Source of the DNA: Oceanospirillum maris DSM 6286
GTDB lineage: Bacteria; Pseudomonadota; Gammaproteobacteria; Pseudomonadales; Halomonadaceae
DNA: 64,000 bases
Direction: 5' to 3'
Assembly (NCBI RefSeq): GCF_000422865.1
Contig: NZ_KE383938.1
Location: forward strand, 40,115-104,114
The notes beneath the pieces are model-generated. The model saw nothing but the letters and a program-made list of their open reading frames with translations. It was not told the origin of the DNA and made no database searches. The position numbers and the translations under genes are program-made. Every line of letters begins with the position of its first letter. The stretch's first letter is position 1. Below are positions 28,266 through 37,112 of this stretch, piece after piece.

Positions 28266-28703
28266 ATGTACAACACAGTGTTGATCCCTATGGATCTGGA
28301 ACATGAAAACATGTTCCCAAAGGCCGTTGCATTAGCTCAACAGCTGATTGGTGATGAGAATGGCGAGATTCATGCCATCTATGTGGATCAAAATATGATC
28401 CACAATGGTAATTTCTCACTATCGTCAGATACCGTAAAGCAAGTTCAAAACGATATGAAGCAGCAGGTCAAAAGCCTGTTTAAAAAACACGTACCCGAGC
28501 ATCTACGAGGTAAGTGTCGCGTTAAAGAAGGTGTGGTTTACGATACCGTACTTGAAACTGCCGAAAAGCTAAAACCGGAAGTTATTATTGTCGCCGCAGG
28601 TCGCCCAGGCTTATCCAGCTACTTGCTAGGCTCTAATGCTGAGAAGATTCTTCGTCATGCACAGTGCTCTGTGTTTGTCGTTCGGGATGAGCATAAGTGG
28701 TAA
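28266..28703 (+). CDS. UspA-family protein linked to the TRAP transporter
   Basis: A 145-residue universal stress protein. It begins MYNTVLIPMDLEHENMF and contains the ATP-binding-like segment GRPGLSSYLLGSNAEKILRHAQCSVFVVR. AGAGG precedes the ATG. In Halomonas the ectoine TRAP transporter TeaABC is followed by a similar gene, teaD, which damps uptake; the same regulatory role is likely here by analogy. The operon ends with a terminator directly after this gene. Confidence 0.9.
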   Translation: MYNTVLIPMDLEHENMFPKAVALAQQLIGDENGEIHAIYVDQNMIHNGNFSLSSDTVKQVQNDMKQQVKSLFKKHVPEHLRGKCRVKEGVVYDTVLETAEKLKPEVIIVAAGRPGLSSYLLGSNAEKILRHAQCSVFVVRDEHKW

Positions 28704-28720
28704 TATTCAAAGGTTGAATA

Positions 28721-28760
28721 AAAAAAGACCTCAACAGGGAAACTGTTGAGGTTTTTTTTT
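28721..28760 (+). terminator. Terminator of the TRAP operon
   Basis: CCTCAACAG pairs with CTGTTGAGG over a five-base loop, flanked by an A-run and a long T-run. Confidence 0.93.
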
Positions 28761-28881
28761 GCCTAAGCAAGTCGGCTATGACTTCCCATGAGGCAATCTG
28801 TTACTCAGACAGGCTTTTTTGTCACATTAAAGGTATGGCATAGTATTTGTATCTTTATTTTTTAGCAAAGAGAGTGTCTTG

Positions 28882-30594
28882 GTGGAGAACCTTAACCTTA
28901 TTTTCTTAATTGCATCGATACTATTGTGTCTTAGTATTCTTGCAAGCGTCATATCAGCCCGAATGGGTATGCCGCTATTACTTGTCTTTTTAGCAATTGG
29001 TATGCTCGCCGGTGAAGATGGACTGGGGGGGATCAATTTCTCAGACTTCGAGTCCGCCTATATTATTGGTAACTTAGCCCTCGCTGTTATTCTACTTGAT
29101 GGCGGTATGCGCACTCGAATGGCAACCTTCAGGGTTGGACTAAGACCCGCACTCTCTCTTGCCACCTTAGGCGTCGTTGTCACCGGCGGACTGACTGGCC
29201 TTTTGGCGGTGTGGCTGTTCAATATCACCTTACTGGAAGGGTTATTGGTTGGTGCTATTGTAGGGTCGACCGATGCCGCGGCCGTATTCTCCATGCTTGG
29301 CGGTAAAGGCGTTCGGCTTAATGAGCGGGTCAGTGCCACCCTAGAGATCGAATCAGGCACCAATGACCCGATGGCTATTTTCCTAACCGTCACGCTTATC
29401 AGCCTACTAACACAGCCAGAATCAAGTGGCTGGGACGCTCTCATCATGTTTGCTCAGCAATTTGGCATAGGGCTACCCTTTGGCTTATTGGGCGGCTGGT
29501 TGTTCGCCAAAGTATTGAAGCGCCTTGATTTAGCCGTCGGCTTATATCCTTTGCTAGTGACAGGAGCAGGCCTAGGGCTTTTTGCTACCACAAACCTACT
29601 AGGTGGCAGCGGTTTTCTTGCCATTTATTTAGCGGGTTTGATGATAGGTAATAGCCGATGTGCTCACTTATCTCATATTTTGCCGGTCAATGATGGCTTA
29701 GCTTGGCTTAGCCAAATAGGCCTGTTCTTGATTTTGGGGCTATTGGTAACACCTCATCAAATGCTAGCGATAGCATTACCCGCCACGTTATTGGCTTTGG
29801 GAATGATTTTTGTGGCTAGGCCTTTAGCGGTGCTAATCTGTTTGAAGCCTTTTTTCCGCTTTAACCTGCGGGAGTTAATGTTTATATCCTGGGTTGGTTT
29901 GCGGGGAGCCGTACCGATTGTACTGGCTATTTTTCCTATTATTGCCCAGGTTGAACAGGCCAGCCTCTACTTTAATATCGCCTTTCACGTTGTACTTATT
30001 TCCCTGTTGATTCAAGGCAGCAGCCTACCCTTTATGGCTAAATGGCTGAAAATGGAGCTACCTCCAAAATTTGAACCCAAGCGCCGCTCTAGGTTAGGAG
30101 CCTACCCTGAAGATGACTACGAAGTTTTTATCTACCGACTAACCTCAGGTGCCCTTGACCATGTGGAGTTAAGACGTCTTCGTTTTCCTTCCGGTGCAAG
30201 AATTGGCGCGCTATTTCGCGATCATCGGCTTATTCATCCATCTGGCAGCACCAAGCTGCTGAAAGATGATGTGGTCTGTATTATTGGCCGAGAAGCCGAT
30301 CTTCCTGTGCTCAACAAAATGTTTGATGAAACACCGCAGGACCATAAAGACAAAGTGCGAGACTTTTTTGGTGACTTTACCTTAAGCGGCGATGCTCCAT
30401 TAAAAGATCTAGCAGCGCTTTATAGTTTGACCATTAGTCCAGACCAAAAAAATCAAACACTAGGTGATTTAGTGGGCTACCGCTTTGGCGGCCACCCTGT
30501 TGTGGGTGACCAATTTGAATGGCATGGGATACGCTGGGTTGTCGTCGAAATGGACGGTGATAGCGTCTTAAAGGTAGGTCTAAAACCGTTATAG
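28882..30594 (+). CDS. K+/H+ antiporter, NhaP2/CvrA type
   Basis: A 570-residue cation/proton antiporter of the CPA1 family. Twelve or so helices occupy residues 5-400, with motifs GMLAGEDGLGGINF, AVILLDGG and VGAIVGSTDAAAVFSML. The polar C-terminal 170 residues contain a TrkA-C-like domain (RLRFPSGARIGALFRDHRLIHPSGSTKLLKDDVVCIIGR). This composition matches NhaP2 potassium/proton antiporters. The start is either GTG 28882 or the preceding TTG 28879; GTG has better spacing to AGAGAG. It converges with the GntR gene. Confidence 0.9.
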   Translation: MENLNLIFLIASILLCLSILASVISARMGMPLLLVFLAIGMLAGEDGLGGINFSDFESAYIIGNLALAVILLDGGMRTRMATFRVGLRPALSLATLGVVVTGGLTGLLAVWLFNITLLEGLLVGAIVGSTDAAAVFSMLGGKGVRLNERVSATLEIESGTNDPMAIFLTVTLISLLTQPESSGWDALIMFAQQFGIGLPFGLLGGWLFAKVLKRLDLAVGLYPLLVTGAGLGLFATTNLLGGSGFLAIYLAGLMIGNSRCAHLSHILPVNDGLAWLSQIGLFLILGLLVTPHQMLAIALPATLLALGMIFVARPLAVLICLKPFFRFNLRELMFISWVGLRGAVPIVLAIFPIIAQVEQASLYFNIAFHVVLISLLIQGSSLPFMAKWLKMELPPKFEPKRRSRLGAYPEDDYEVFIYRLTSGALDHVELRRLRFPSGARIGALFRDHRLIHPSGSTKLLKDDVVCIIGREADLPVLNKMFDETPQDHKDKVRDFFGDFTLSGDAPLKDLAALYSLTISPDQKNQTLGDLVGYRFGGHPVVGDQFEWHGIRWVVVEMDGDSVLKVGLKPL

Positions 30595-30641
30595 ACCCTA
30601 AAGCGCGGCACAGCAGAAGAGCCGCATAAACATTAACAGCC

Positions 30642-31385
30642 TTAGCGGCTCTGCGTGGGAAGAAGCCCTTTAATAATCGCGATGGGACTAAGAATATGGG
30701 CATACATCAGCGCCTTTGCTTTTTCTTTATCGCGGTTAAGTAAGGCATCGACCAATTCAGTATGTTCTTGGCGCTTCTCTTCTAACGCCAACTGGGAAAA
30801 AACCGTTTGCTTAAGCCATAGCTGGCGATAACGCTCTGCCTGATCCAGTAACGACGCTCGCATCTCTAGCAGCTTCGGAGAACCGCAACCGCTGACAATC
30901 GCCCGATGGAACGATTTATGTCGGCTATCCCAAACCTGCAGCATCTCTTCGGGGGAGTTAACCTCGTTTACCCGAGATAGCTTATGGGCTTCGCCTAAAA
31001 TATCAGCCTCCCAGTCCTCATCACCTCGCTCAACTGCTAGGCCAGTAATTAAGGCTTCCAGATGGGCGCGGGCATCATAAATATCGGTCAGCTCTTCTTC
31101 AGACATCTCAGCCACGCGAAACCCGCGCTGGCTAATGGCGGTCACCAGTCGATCAGCCACCAATTGAGATAACGCCTCACGCATAGGGCCAGCACCAATT
31201 TCATAATGGCTTTTTAAATGGCTCATAAGAAGCTTGTCACCAGGCTGATAAGCACCGTTGATAATGTCTTGCTTCAGCAAGCGATAAGCGATGGTTGCCT
31301 GATTCGCCTTGCTGTGTTCTGCATCTTTATCTGAACCGCTGCTCGTAGCCTGTCCAATAGTTTGACTGCTTTTTATTGCTGACAT
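30642..31385 (-). CDS. glaR: GntR/FCD regulator of glaH-lhgO (GlaR/CsiR-like)
   Basis: A GntR-type repressor of about 247 residues. The winged helix (about 30-95, IAYRLLKQDIINGAYQPGDKLLMSHLKSHYEIGAGPMREALSQL) precedes an FCD effector domain with the metal-binding pattern YDARAHLEALI...HKSFHRAI...HTELVDALL. It is divergent from glaH. In E. coli and Pseudomonas the homologue CsiR/GlaR represses glaH-lhgO and is relieved by glutarate. Three ATGs are possible (31418, 31400, 31385); none has an ideal ribosome site. The symbol depends on context. Confidence 0.85.
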   Translation of the reverse strand: MSAIKSSQTIGQATSSGSDKDAEHSKANQATIAYRLLKQDIINGAYQPGDKLLMSHLKSHYEIGAGPMREALSQLVADRLVTAISQRGFRVAEMSEEELTDIYDARAHLEALITGLAVERGDEDWEADILGEAHKLSRVNEVNSPEEMLQVWDSRHKSFHRAIVSGCGSPKLLEMRASLLDQAERYRQLWLKQTVFSQLALEEKRQEHTELVDALLNRDKEKAKALMYAHILSPIAIIKGLLPTQSR

Positions 31386-31482
31386 CTTAATCTTTCCCAT
31401 AGTCCGTCTGCTGCGCATGCCGTTGATTATAAACAGAGTGTGAAACCTTACAAATCAGGTATTTTATCTTTAACCTCTAAAA

Positions 31483-31495
31483 ATGTAGATATTTT
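31483..31495 (+). promoter_or_regulatory. Candidate GlaR operator upstream of glaH
   Basis: ATGT-N5-TTTT lies about 90 bases before glaH in the divergent region. As I recall, E. coli CsiR recognises (T/A)TGT-N5-TTTT elements. An AT-rich near-palindrome (AATAATGAATATATTATT, from about 31498) follows. One short match in AT-rich DNA is weak evidence. Confidence 0.35.
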
Positions 31496-31583
31496 TGAAT
31501 AATGAATATATTATTTGCTCATCGAGATAATTATTTAGCTACTAAACCCTATTCGCAGCACAAAATACTGCAGGAGCCCACCG

Positions 31584-32558
31584 ATGAGCACTGTTATCGA
31601 ACGTCACGGCTTAACCGCTGGCACTGAATATAAAGGTTTCACTGTTTCTGTTTCTGAACAGAGCAATGGCCGTCTTCTAGAACTTAAATTCAACAAAGAA
31701 ACGGTTAATGCATTTTTAGCCGCTATCGAAGAATGGCCGATTCAAGCACTGGAATATAAATCTTTCCTACGCTTTCGTATTGCCCAAGTTTTAGACGATT
31801 TGTGCGGTAATAAACTACAGGGCTTTTTAGCAGATACCTTGACGGATCGTAACACTGGCGCACTTTTGATCACGCCAGAAGGTTTGGACGATGTATCTCA
31901 AGCCGATGATATGGTGCGTTTCTGTACAGCAGTTGCTCACCTAATGGGCCGTTCTAACTTTGATGCGATGAGCGGTCAGTACTACGCCCGTTTCGCAGTT
32001 GTAAACGTAGACAAGTCAGACAGCTACTTGCGCCAGCCCCATCGTGTAATGGAACTGCACAACGATGGTACTTATGTTGAAGAAGACACAGACTTCAACC
32101 TAATGCTAAAAGTTGATGAGCAAAATATGGAAGGTGGTAACTCCCTTCTATTGCACCTAGACGATTGGGAAGATCTAGAAAAATTCTCAACACACCCATT
32201 GGCTTATCGCCCTATCCGCTGGGCTGTGCCGCCAAGCAAAAATATCAGCAAAGATATTTATCACTCCGTTTTTGATCTGGATGTTGATGGCAACCCGATT
32301 ACGTCTTATATCGACCAGTTTGCACAGCCTGCGAACCTAGAAGAAGGCGTTTGGATGTCAGAGCTAGGCGAATCATTTGAATCCAGCAAGGGCATTCAAT
32401 CGATCCGTGTTCCTGTTGGCAGTTTCCTATTGATCAACAACCACATGTGGCTACATGGTCGTGACAAGTTCACGCCACACCCTGAGCTACGTCGTGAACT
32501 GATGCGCCAGCGTGGTTACTTCACGCATAAGAAAACCCTGCGCAAGCCACGCCAGTAA
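31584..32558 (+). CDS. glaH: Glutarate 2-hydroxylase (CsiD/GlaH)
   Basis: A 324-residue Fe(II)/2-oxoglutarate dioxygenase that converts glutarate to L-2-hydroxyglutarate with release of succinate and CO2. The iron ligands are in MELHNDGTY (His159, Asp161) and in [12 protein letters not shown] (His291), one position off the E. coli CsiD residues 160, 162 and 292. The end RQRGYFTHK is typical of the family. The start has GGAG upstream. lhgO follows after 158 structured bases. Confidence 0.96.
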   Translation: MSTVIERHGLTAGTEYKGFTVSVSEQSNGRLLELKFNKETVNAFLAAIEEWPIQALEYKSFLRFRIAQVLDDLCGNKLQGFLADTLTDRNTGALLITPEGLDDVSQADDMVRFCTAVAHLMGRSNFDAMSGQYYARFAVVNVDKSDSYLRQPHRVMELHNDGTYVEEDTDFNLMLKVDEQNMEGGNSLLLHLDDWEDLEKFSTHPLAYRPIRWAVPPSKNISKDIYHSVFDLDVDGNPITSYIDQFAQPANLEEGVWMSELGESFESSKGIQSIRVPVGSFLLINNHMWLHGRDKFTPHPELRRELMRQRGYFTHKKTLRKPRQ

Positions 32559-32596
32559 TACGGCTGCCTGTCCAGAAGATCAATAGCATCTAGTTG

Positions 32597-32618
32597 ACCG
32601 GAAGGGTATCCTTTCGGT
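32597..32618 (+). other. First hairpin between glaH and lhgO
   Basis: ACCGGAAGG pairs with CCTTTCGGT (one G-T pair) over a GTAT-type four-base loop. No T-run follows; the second hairpin starts three bases later. Confidence 0.65.
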
Positions 32619-32620
32619 TC

Positions 32621-32658
32621 TTACCCCGCCTGCAAGTGACTCACTTCAGTCGGGGTAA
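32621..32658 (+). other. Second hairpin between glaH and lhgO
   Basis: TTACCCCG pairs with CGGGGTAA; inside, CTG pairs with CAG and AAGT with ACTT around a five-base loop, about 15 pairs in total. It lacks a T-run, so it is more likely an mRNA processing or stability element than a full terminator. Confidence 0.65.
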
Positions 32659-32716
32659 ACTGCCTTATGAACACTGCATTTCTTAGGAAATCATTTCGCG
32701 CTTAGCGAGGGATAGA

Positions 32717-33910
32717 ATGTACGATTACATCATTATTGGCGGAGGCATCGTAGGCATGTCCACTGCGATGCAATTACTGCAACAAAAACCAGACGCCAAA
32801 CTGCTGGTTCTGGAAAAAGAAGCCCAAGTCGCCCATCACCAGACAGGCCACAACTCAGGTGTTATCCATGCAGGTGTTTATTACACACCTGGCAGCCTGA
32901 AAGCAAAATTCTGCCTTGAAGGTAATATCGCCACTAAAGCCTTCTGTGATGACAACAATATCCCTTATGACGAATGCGGCAAGCTGCTAGTAGCCACAAA
33001 CGAAACCGAAATGGAGCGCATGAAAGCGCTTTGGGAGCGTACCGAGGCCAACGGCATCGAGCGCTACTGGTTAAGTGCTGACGAACTGAAAGAGCGTGAG
33101 CCAAATATCACCGGTATTGGCGGTATCTTTGTACCTTCAAGTGGCATTGTTAGCTACCGTCGCGTGACCGAAGTGATGGCGGATAAAGTGCGCGAGGCAG
33201 GCGGTCATATCGAATTTAACTGCGAAGTTAAAGCGCTGAAAGAATCGGACTCTGAAGTCGTTGTCACCACCAGTCTTGGCTCCTTTACCAGCCAGTATAT
33301 GATCTCTTGTTCTGGCCTAATGGCAGATCGTGTCGTTAAGATGCTAGGCATCAAGCCTAAGTTTAAAATCTGCCCGTTCCGTGGTGAGTACTACCTACTA
33401 AAACCGGAACACAACCAAGTTGTCAACCATCTGATCTACCCGATTCCCGATCCAAGTATGCCGTTCCTAGGCGTCCACCTAACACGTATGATCGATGGCA
33501 CCGTCACCGTTGGCCCTAATGCGGTAATGGCGTGGAAACGTGAAGGCTACAAGAAAACCGATATCTCGTTGAAAGACAGTATTGAAGCCTTAACCTACCC
33601 CGGTATTTTGAAGGTGCTCAAAGCTAACCTGAAACCCGGCCTGATCGAGATGAAAAACTCCATCTTTAAAGGCGGCTATCTGAAAGAAGTGAACAAGTAC
33701 TGCCCGATCATCAAGAAATCCGACCTGGGTGCTTATCCCGCGGGTGTTCGTGCCCAGGCAGTATCGGAAGATGGCAAATTGGTTGACGACTTCCTGTTCG
33801 TTAAAACTAAACGCACCATCAACGTCTGCAACGCACCGTCCCCAGCTGCAACCTCCGCCATTCCCATCGGCAAGCATATCTTGGAAGAAGCGGAAGCAAA
33901 CTTCGCTTAA
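32717..33910 (+). CDS. lhgO: L-2-hydroxyglutarate oxidase/dehydrogenase
   Basis: A 397-residue FAD enzyme that oxidises L-2-hydroxyglutarate to 2-oxoglutarate and passes electrons to the membrane quinone pool. The dinucleotide-binding motif is DYIIIGGGIVGMSTAMQL at the N-terminus, followed by HHQTGHNSGVIHAGVYYTPGSLKA, the flavin-contacting segment of the LhgO family. The segment CPFRGEYYLL and the C-terminal NAPSPAATSAIPIG are also typical. It works directly after GlaH, regenerating the 2-oxoglutarate used there. A strong terminator follows. Confidence 0.96.
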   Translation: MYDYIIIGGGIVGMSTAMQLLQQKPDAKLLVLEKEAQVAHHQTGHNSGVIHAGVYYTPGSLKAKFCLEGNIATKAFCDDNNIPYDECGKLLVATNETEMERMKALWERTEANGIERYWLSADELKEREPNITGIGGIFVPSSGIVSYRRVTEVMADKVREAGGHIEFNCEVKALKESDSEVVVTTSLGSFTSQYMISCSGLMADRVVKMLGIKPKFKICPFRGEYYLLKPEHNQVVNHLIYPIPDPSMPFLGVHLTRMIDGTVTVGPNAVMAWKREGYKKTDISLKDSIEALTYPGILKVLKANLKPGLIEMKNSIFKGGYLKEVNKYCPIIKKSDLGAYPAGVRAQAVSEDGKLVDDFLFVKTKRTINVCNAPSPAATSAIPIGKHILEEAEANFA

Positions 33911-33958
33911 GCGCATTCAGACTATTAATCTGTACACGGATTATCTGTGTTCAAAGAG

Positions 33959-33990
33959 CCCCGTAACCGGCAACCGGTTACGGGGTTTTT
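33959..33990 (+). terminator. Terminator after lhgO
   Basis: A perfect 12-bp stem (CCCCGTAACCGG, CAA loop, CCGGTTACGGGG) is followed by five T. Confidence 0.95.
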
Positions 33991-34036
33991 CTGTTGGGGC
34001 AAAGTGCTGTTTCTAGACTAATGGTTTGACAACGGC

Positions 34037-34072
34037 TTGTTCTTTATATAGAACGTTCTATATAAAGAACAA
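34037..34072. promoter_or_regulatory. 36-bp perfect palindrome, operator of the XRE-azlCD operon
   Basis: The 18-base left arm (34037-34054) is the exact reverse complement of the right arm (34055-34072). Each arm itself contains GTTCT-N6-AGAAC, at 34039-34054 and 34055-34070, so two half-palindromes lie in tandem. It ends 12 bases before the regulator start, overlapping where the promoter must be. Autorepression by the XRE protein is the simplest reading. Confidence 0.85.
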
Positions 34073-34084
34073 ATTGAGGTGTTT

Positions 34085-34615
34085 ATGAACAGACCGGTTC
34101 TCGGCTCGCTGGGGAGAAATATTCAGAAGCTGCGTTTGGCAAAGGAGCTATCGCTGTCTCAGCTTGCGCAAAATGCTGGGCTTGCGAAGTCCAACTTGTC
34201 CCGAATTGAGCAAGGTAATGGAAATCCAACATTCGAAACTATTTGGCGCTTGGCGATCCAACTCGACGTGCCCTTTGGTGACTTGGTAGCCAGTGAGGAG
34301 CCGCTGTTTGGAGAGAAGGGCGTACAAGTACGCTTGATAGGTCAGGGCGATGGCAATCCGCGTGTTGATGTCTATTGGATGTCTTGTGCGCCCAATACGG
34401 TTAAGCAGTCAGAGCCACATCTTGCCGGTACAACAGAAACGCTGACGTTAATCAGTGGCAAACTGCTAGCAGGTGAAAGCAATGATCTGCGTGATCTGGA
34501 TATTGGCAAAGCTTATACGTTCCCTGCAGACGCCCCGCACCACTATCAAACTGGCGATACATGGGCAACCTTAATGATGGTGATTACCTATTCCAAACAG
34601 GACGTTCCCGTATGA
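34085..34615 (+). CDS. XRE-cupin transcriptional regulator
   Basis: A 176-residue regulator with a helix-turn-helix (residues 8-60, LGRNIQKLRLAKELSLSQLAQNAGLAKSNLSRIEQGNGNPT) and a C-terminal cupin domain (about 100-170) that could bind a small effector. GAGG is five bases before ATG 34085. Its stop overlaps the azlC start as ATGA. This type of regulator is often found before azlCD genes. An amino-acid-type ligand is plausible but not shown. Confidence 0.92.
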   Translation: MNRPVLGSLGRNIQKLRLAKELSLSQLAQNAGLAKSNLSRIEQGNGNPTFETIWRLAIQLDVPFGDLVASEEPLFGEKGVQVRLIGQGDGNPRVDVYWMSCAPNTVKQSEPHLAGTTETLTLISGKLLAGESNDLRDLDIGKAYTFPADAPHHYQTGDTWATLMMVITYSKQDVPV

Positions 34616-35334
34616 GTAGTCTGACTCGTCAATTAGCGGGCACACCTTGGCTGCAAGGCGTAAAAGACGCAATTCCGTTACTGGGTGGTTATATTCCTGT
34701 GGCGATCTCGTTTGGTCTTATTTCGATTCAGTCTGGTTTTAGCGTGCTGGAGACGATTCTGATCTCCACTTTTATCTATGCAGGTGCATCCCAGTTCCTC
34801 TTTGTTGCCATGGCCGCTTCCGGAGCCCCCTTGTGGCTGGTCGTTATCATGACATTACTGATCAACGCTCGCCATATTGTCTATGGCCCGAATCTCGCGC
34901 CTTACTTAAATGATGACAAAAGGTGGATTCCGTTAATGCATGGTTTGACGGATCAGATTTTTGCCCTAGCTCATGCCCGTTTACCACTGCTACCGGAAAA
35001 GGAACGGTTAGGCTGGTATACCGGAGCAGCAGCTCTGGCCTGGTTCAGCTGGATTGGCGGTACTGCGCTCGGTGCCATTGCCGGTGGAGAGTTGACTCAG
35101 CGCTGGCCATTAATTAGCGAGGTATTACCCTTTGCACTTCCTGCTTTGTTTCTGGTTTTAATTGTTCCTCGCTGCACGAGCTTGTTGTGGTCAGCCACTA
35201 TTGCCTTGTCTGCGGTTACCGCTTTAATTCTGAAAATTACAGGGTATCCGAATATGGCTATTCCATTAGCGGCTATCAGTGGTGCAGTTTTATTTTACGC
35301 GCTGAAAAATCAACACTTTTTGGGAGAGCATTAA
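34612..35334 (+). CDS. azlC: AzlC-family branched-chain amino acid exporter subunit
   Basis: A 240-residue inner-membrane protein of the AzlC/YgaZ family. Key segments are DAIPLLGGYIPVAISFGLIS, STFIYAGASQFLFVAMAASGAP and INARHIVYGPNLAPYL. Together with AzlD it should export branched-chain or related amino acids. ATG 34612 overlaps the regulator stop (ATGA). The azlD start follows the stop after two bases. Confidence 0.93.
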   Translation: MSSLTRQLAGTPWLQGVKDAIPLLGGYIPVAISFGLISIQSGFSVLETILISTFIYAGASQFLFVAMAASGAPLWLVVIMTLLINARHIVYGPNLAPYLNDDKRWIPLMHGLTDQIFALAHARLPLLPEKERLGWYTGAAALAWFSWIGGTALGAIAGGELTQRWPLISEVLPFALPALFLVLIVPRCTSLLWSATIALSAVTALILKITGYPNMAIPLAAISGAVLFYALKNQHFLGEH

Positions 35335-35336
35335 GC

Positions 35337-35672
35337 ATGGAAACCTCTATGTGGTTGGCACTTATCAGTATTGCACTGGGTACCTATCTGCTTCGTCTTT
35401 TTCCATATCTCTGGATGAAGGGTGCTTTGATGAAGAAGCAGGTGGAGGGAGGCATTAACGCTATGCCATCCTGGATCACAATACTGGGCCCAATGATGAT
35501 CGCCGCAATGTTTGGTACATCTTTAGCTCCTGCCCATCTTGATACCGTATCCTGGTTGGCAACGGCGGCTGGAACTCTCGCTACTTTTGCTGTTTGGGCG
35601 CGCACCCGATCCATGGGGCTACCTGTTTTATGTGGTGTTGCTACATTTGGAATGATCATGCTGTGGCATTAA
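35337..35672 (+). CDS. azlD: AzlD-family small exporter subunit
   Basis: A 111-residue membrane protein with four hydrophobic segments (MWLALISIALGTYLLRLFPYLWM at the N-terminus). AzlD proteins are the obligate partners of AzlC. GGGAGAG precedes the ATG within the end of azlC. It closes the regulator-azlC-azlD operon; no clear terminator follows. Confidence 0.9.
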   Translation: METSMWLALISIALGTYLLRLFPYLWMKGALMKKQVEGGINAMPSWITILGPMMIAAMFGTSLAPAHLDTVSWLATAAGTLATFAVWARTRSMGLPVLCGVATFGMIMLWH

Positions 35673-35943
35673 TAATAAGTCATTGGCTATTTTATTTACG
35701 ATGGAGAGCGGTATCAGGTCAATCTGGTTAGTTGTAAAGATAGTTTAAGTCGCTTTTGGTCTTGCCATATTGATGCTATAAAACTTTTATATGCGACCGA
35801 CGGTCAAGCTATTACAGTAATTTTGGGTCGCTATCACGACTAAATCAAACCTCAGCGTTCGATAACGAATAAAGCATTGCATCGGATGAGCTGGTGGTTG
35901 CAGCGGTTAAAGTTAAACTAAATCACAGCAAGCAGGCCAAACG

Positions 35944-37086
35944 ATGATCGAGCTATTTATAGAAAAGAAGCTACTCCAAAGAACCGCTATCTGCATTCTA
36001 TTAGCATCCCTCGCCGCATGTAGTGGTAGTCGCTCTGATGACAGCTCTGATACATCGGGTAATGTCGATAGCAGTACTGATGACGGCGGTCTTACCTCTG
36101 GTGAGGTTGACAACGGTACTGACGGTGACAGCACGTCCCCAGATGAAGTTGACACCGCAACTGACGGGGATGATGTCGATAGTCCCGCCCCCGATGACGT
36201 CGTTATCAGCCCTCCTGATGATTCTACATCTGGAGTTCTATGTGATTACAATGACACCACTTACAACAACCAGCCCTCACTAACTTACACGAGCACCTCC
36301 ACTTGGACCTGCACCGACAGTACCCGAGAACTCAGCGCTAACGGTATACCAGACCACGAAGTGGGGACTTTCCCAAACCCGAATAATCCCAATGTTATTT
36401 CCGAGCAGACCGTTTCTGCCAGCTTTACCCTAGAGCCAACGGAAACCTCCACGCCAACAGAGCTTGGCGGCCCACGGGGCTCAGCAGGTTATGTGCTCAA
36501 CGGTGTAAAAATCGACGCCAGCACGGCGGGCAGTTGTGATGATTCGGGGTCATCTTGCAGTTTGATCGACAATTCCGGCAACTGGAATATTGAAGCCCTA
36601 GGTCAAACCAGCTTCGACTTTGGAACCGACCAAAACAACGCCCATGTACAACCGGATGGCGCTTACCACTATCACGGTATGCCTGAAGGCTTTATCACCA
36701 AACGCGGCGGTAATAGCGCCACCATGACACTTATTGGTTGGGCTGCTGATGGTTTCCCTATCTACGCTCGATACGGTTACAGCGTAGCCGATGACACCAG
36801 CTCCGAGTTAAAGGCCATAACCGGCAGTTATCAGTTGGTTAGCTCGGTTAGTGCATCGCGACCATCAACGACCACCTACCCTATGGGGACGTTCCAGCAA
36901 GATTGGGAATATATTGCAGGCTCGGGAGATCTAGACGAATGCAATGGCCGTGTGGGTGTCACCCCTGAATTTCCAAACGGTATCTACCACTACTACGCCA
37001 CCGATACCTATCCTTACTTTCAACGTTGCGTGAAAGGTGAAGTAACAACATCCGAGGAATTGTCACCGCCACCTCCATCTTTCTAA
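35944..37086 (+). CDS. YHYH-domain lipoprotein
   Basis: A 380-residue secreted lipoprotein. The signal ends in the lipobox LAAC (Cys26). Residues 27-95 form a low-complexity linker of Asp, Ser, Thr and Gly. The rest is a YHYH domain: VLNGVKIDASTAGSC, NAHVQPDGAYHYHGMPEG (YHYH at 241-244), WAADGFPIYARYGY, and a second YHYY near 348. Cysteine pairs suggest disulfides. The biochemical role of the YHYH family is unknown; the clustered His and Tyr suggest metal or pigment-like chemistry. The next gene, 26 bases away, encodes a His-rich EF-hand protein, so the two probably act together. Confidence 0.88.
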   Translation: MIELFIEKKLLQRTAICILLASLAACSGSRSDDSSDTSGNVDSSTDDGGLTSGEVDNGTDGDSTSPDEVDTATDGDDVDSPAPDDVVISPPDDSTSGVLCDYNDTTYNNQPSLTYTSTSTWTCTDSTRELSANGIPDHEVGTFPNPNNPNVISEQTVSASFTLEPTETSTPTELGGPRGSAGYVLNGVKIDASTAGSCDDSGSSCSLIDNSGNWNIEALGQTSFDFGTDQNNAHVQPDGAYHYHGMPEGFITKRGGNSATMTLIGWAADGFPIYARYGYSVADDTSSELKAITGSYQLVSSVSASRPSTTTYPMGTFQQDWEYIAGSGDLDECNGRVGVTPEFPNGIYHYYATDTYPYFQRCVKGEVTTSEELSPPPPSF

Positions 37087-37112
37087 GCAAGCATTTTACA
37101 GGAACCCAAAGT

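Noticed and set aside
30612..30656. Inverted repeat AGAGCCGC/GCGGCTCT at the end of the GntR gene
   Set aside because: It could be a shared terminator, but one arm lies in the coding end and no T-run follows on either strand, so I did not list it as a feature.
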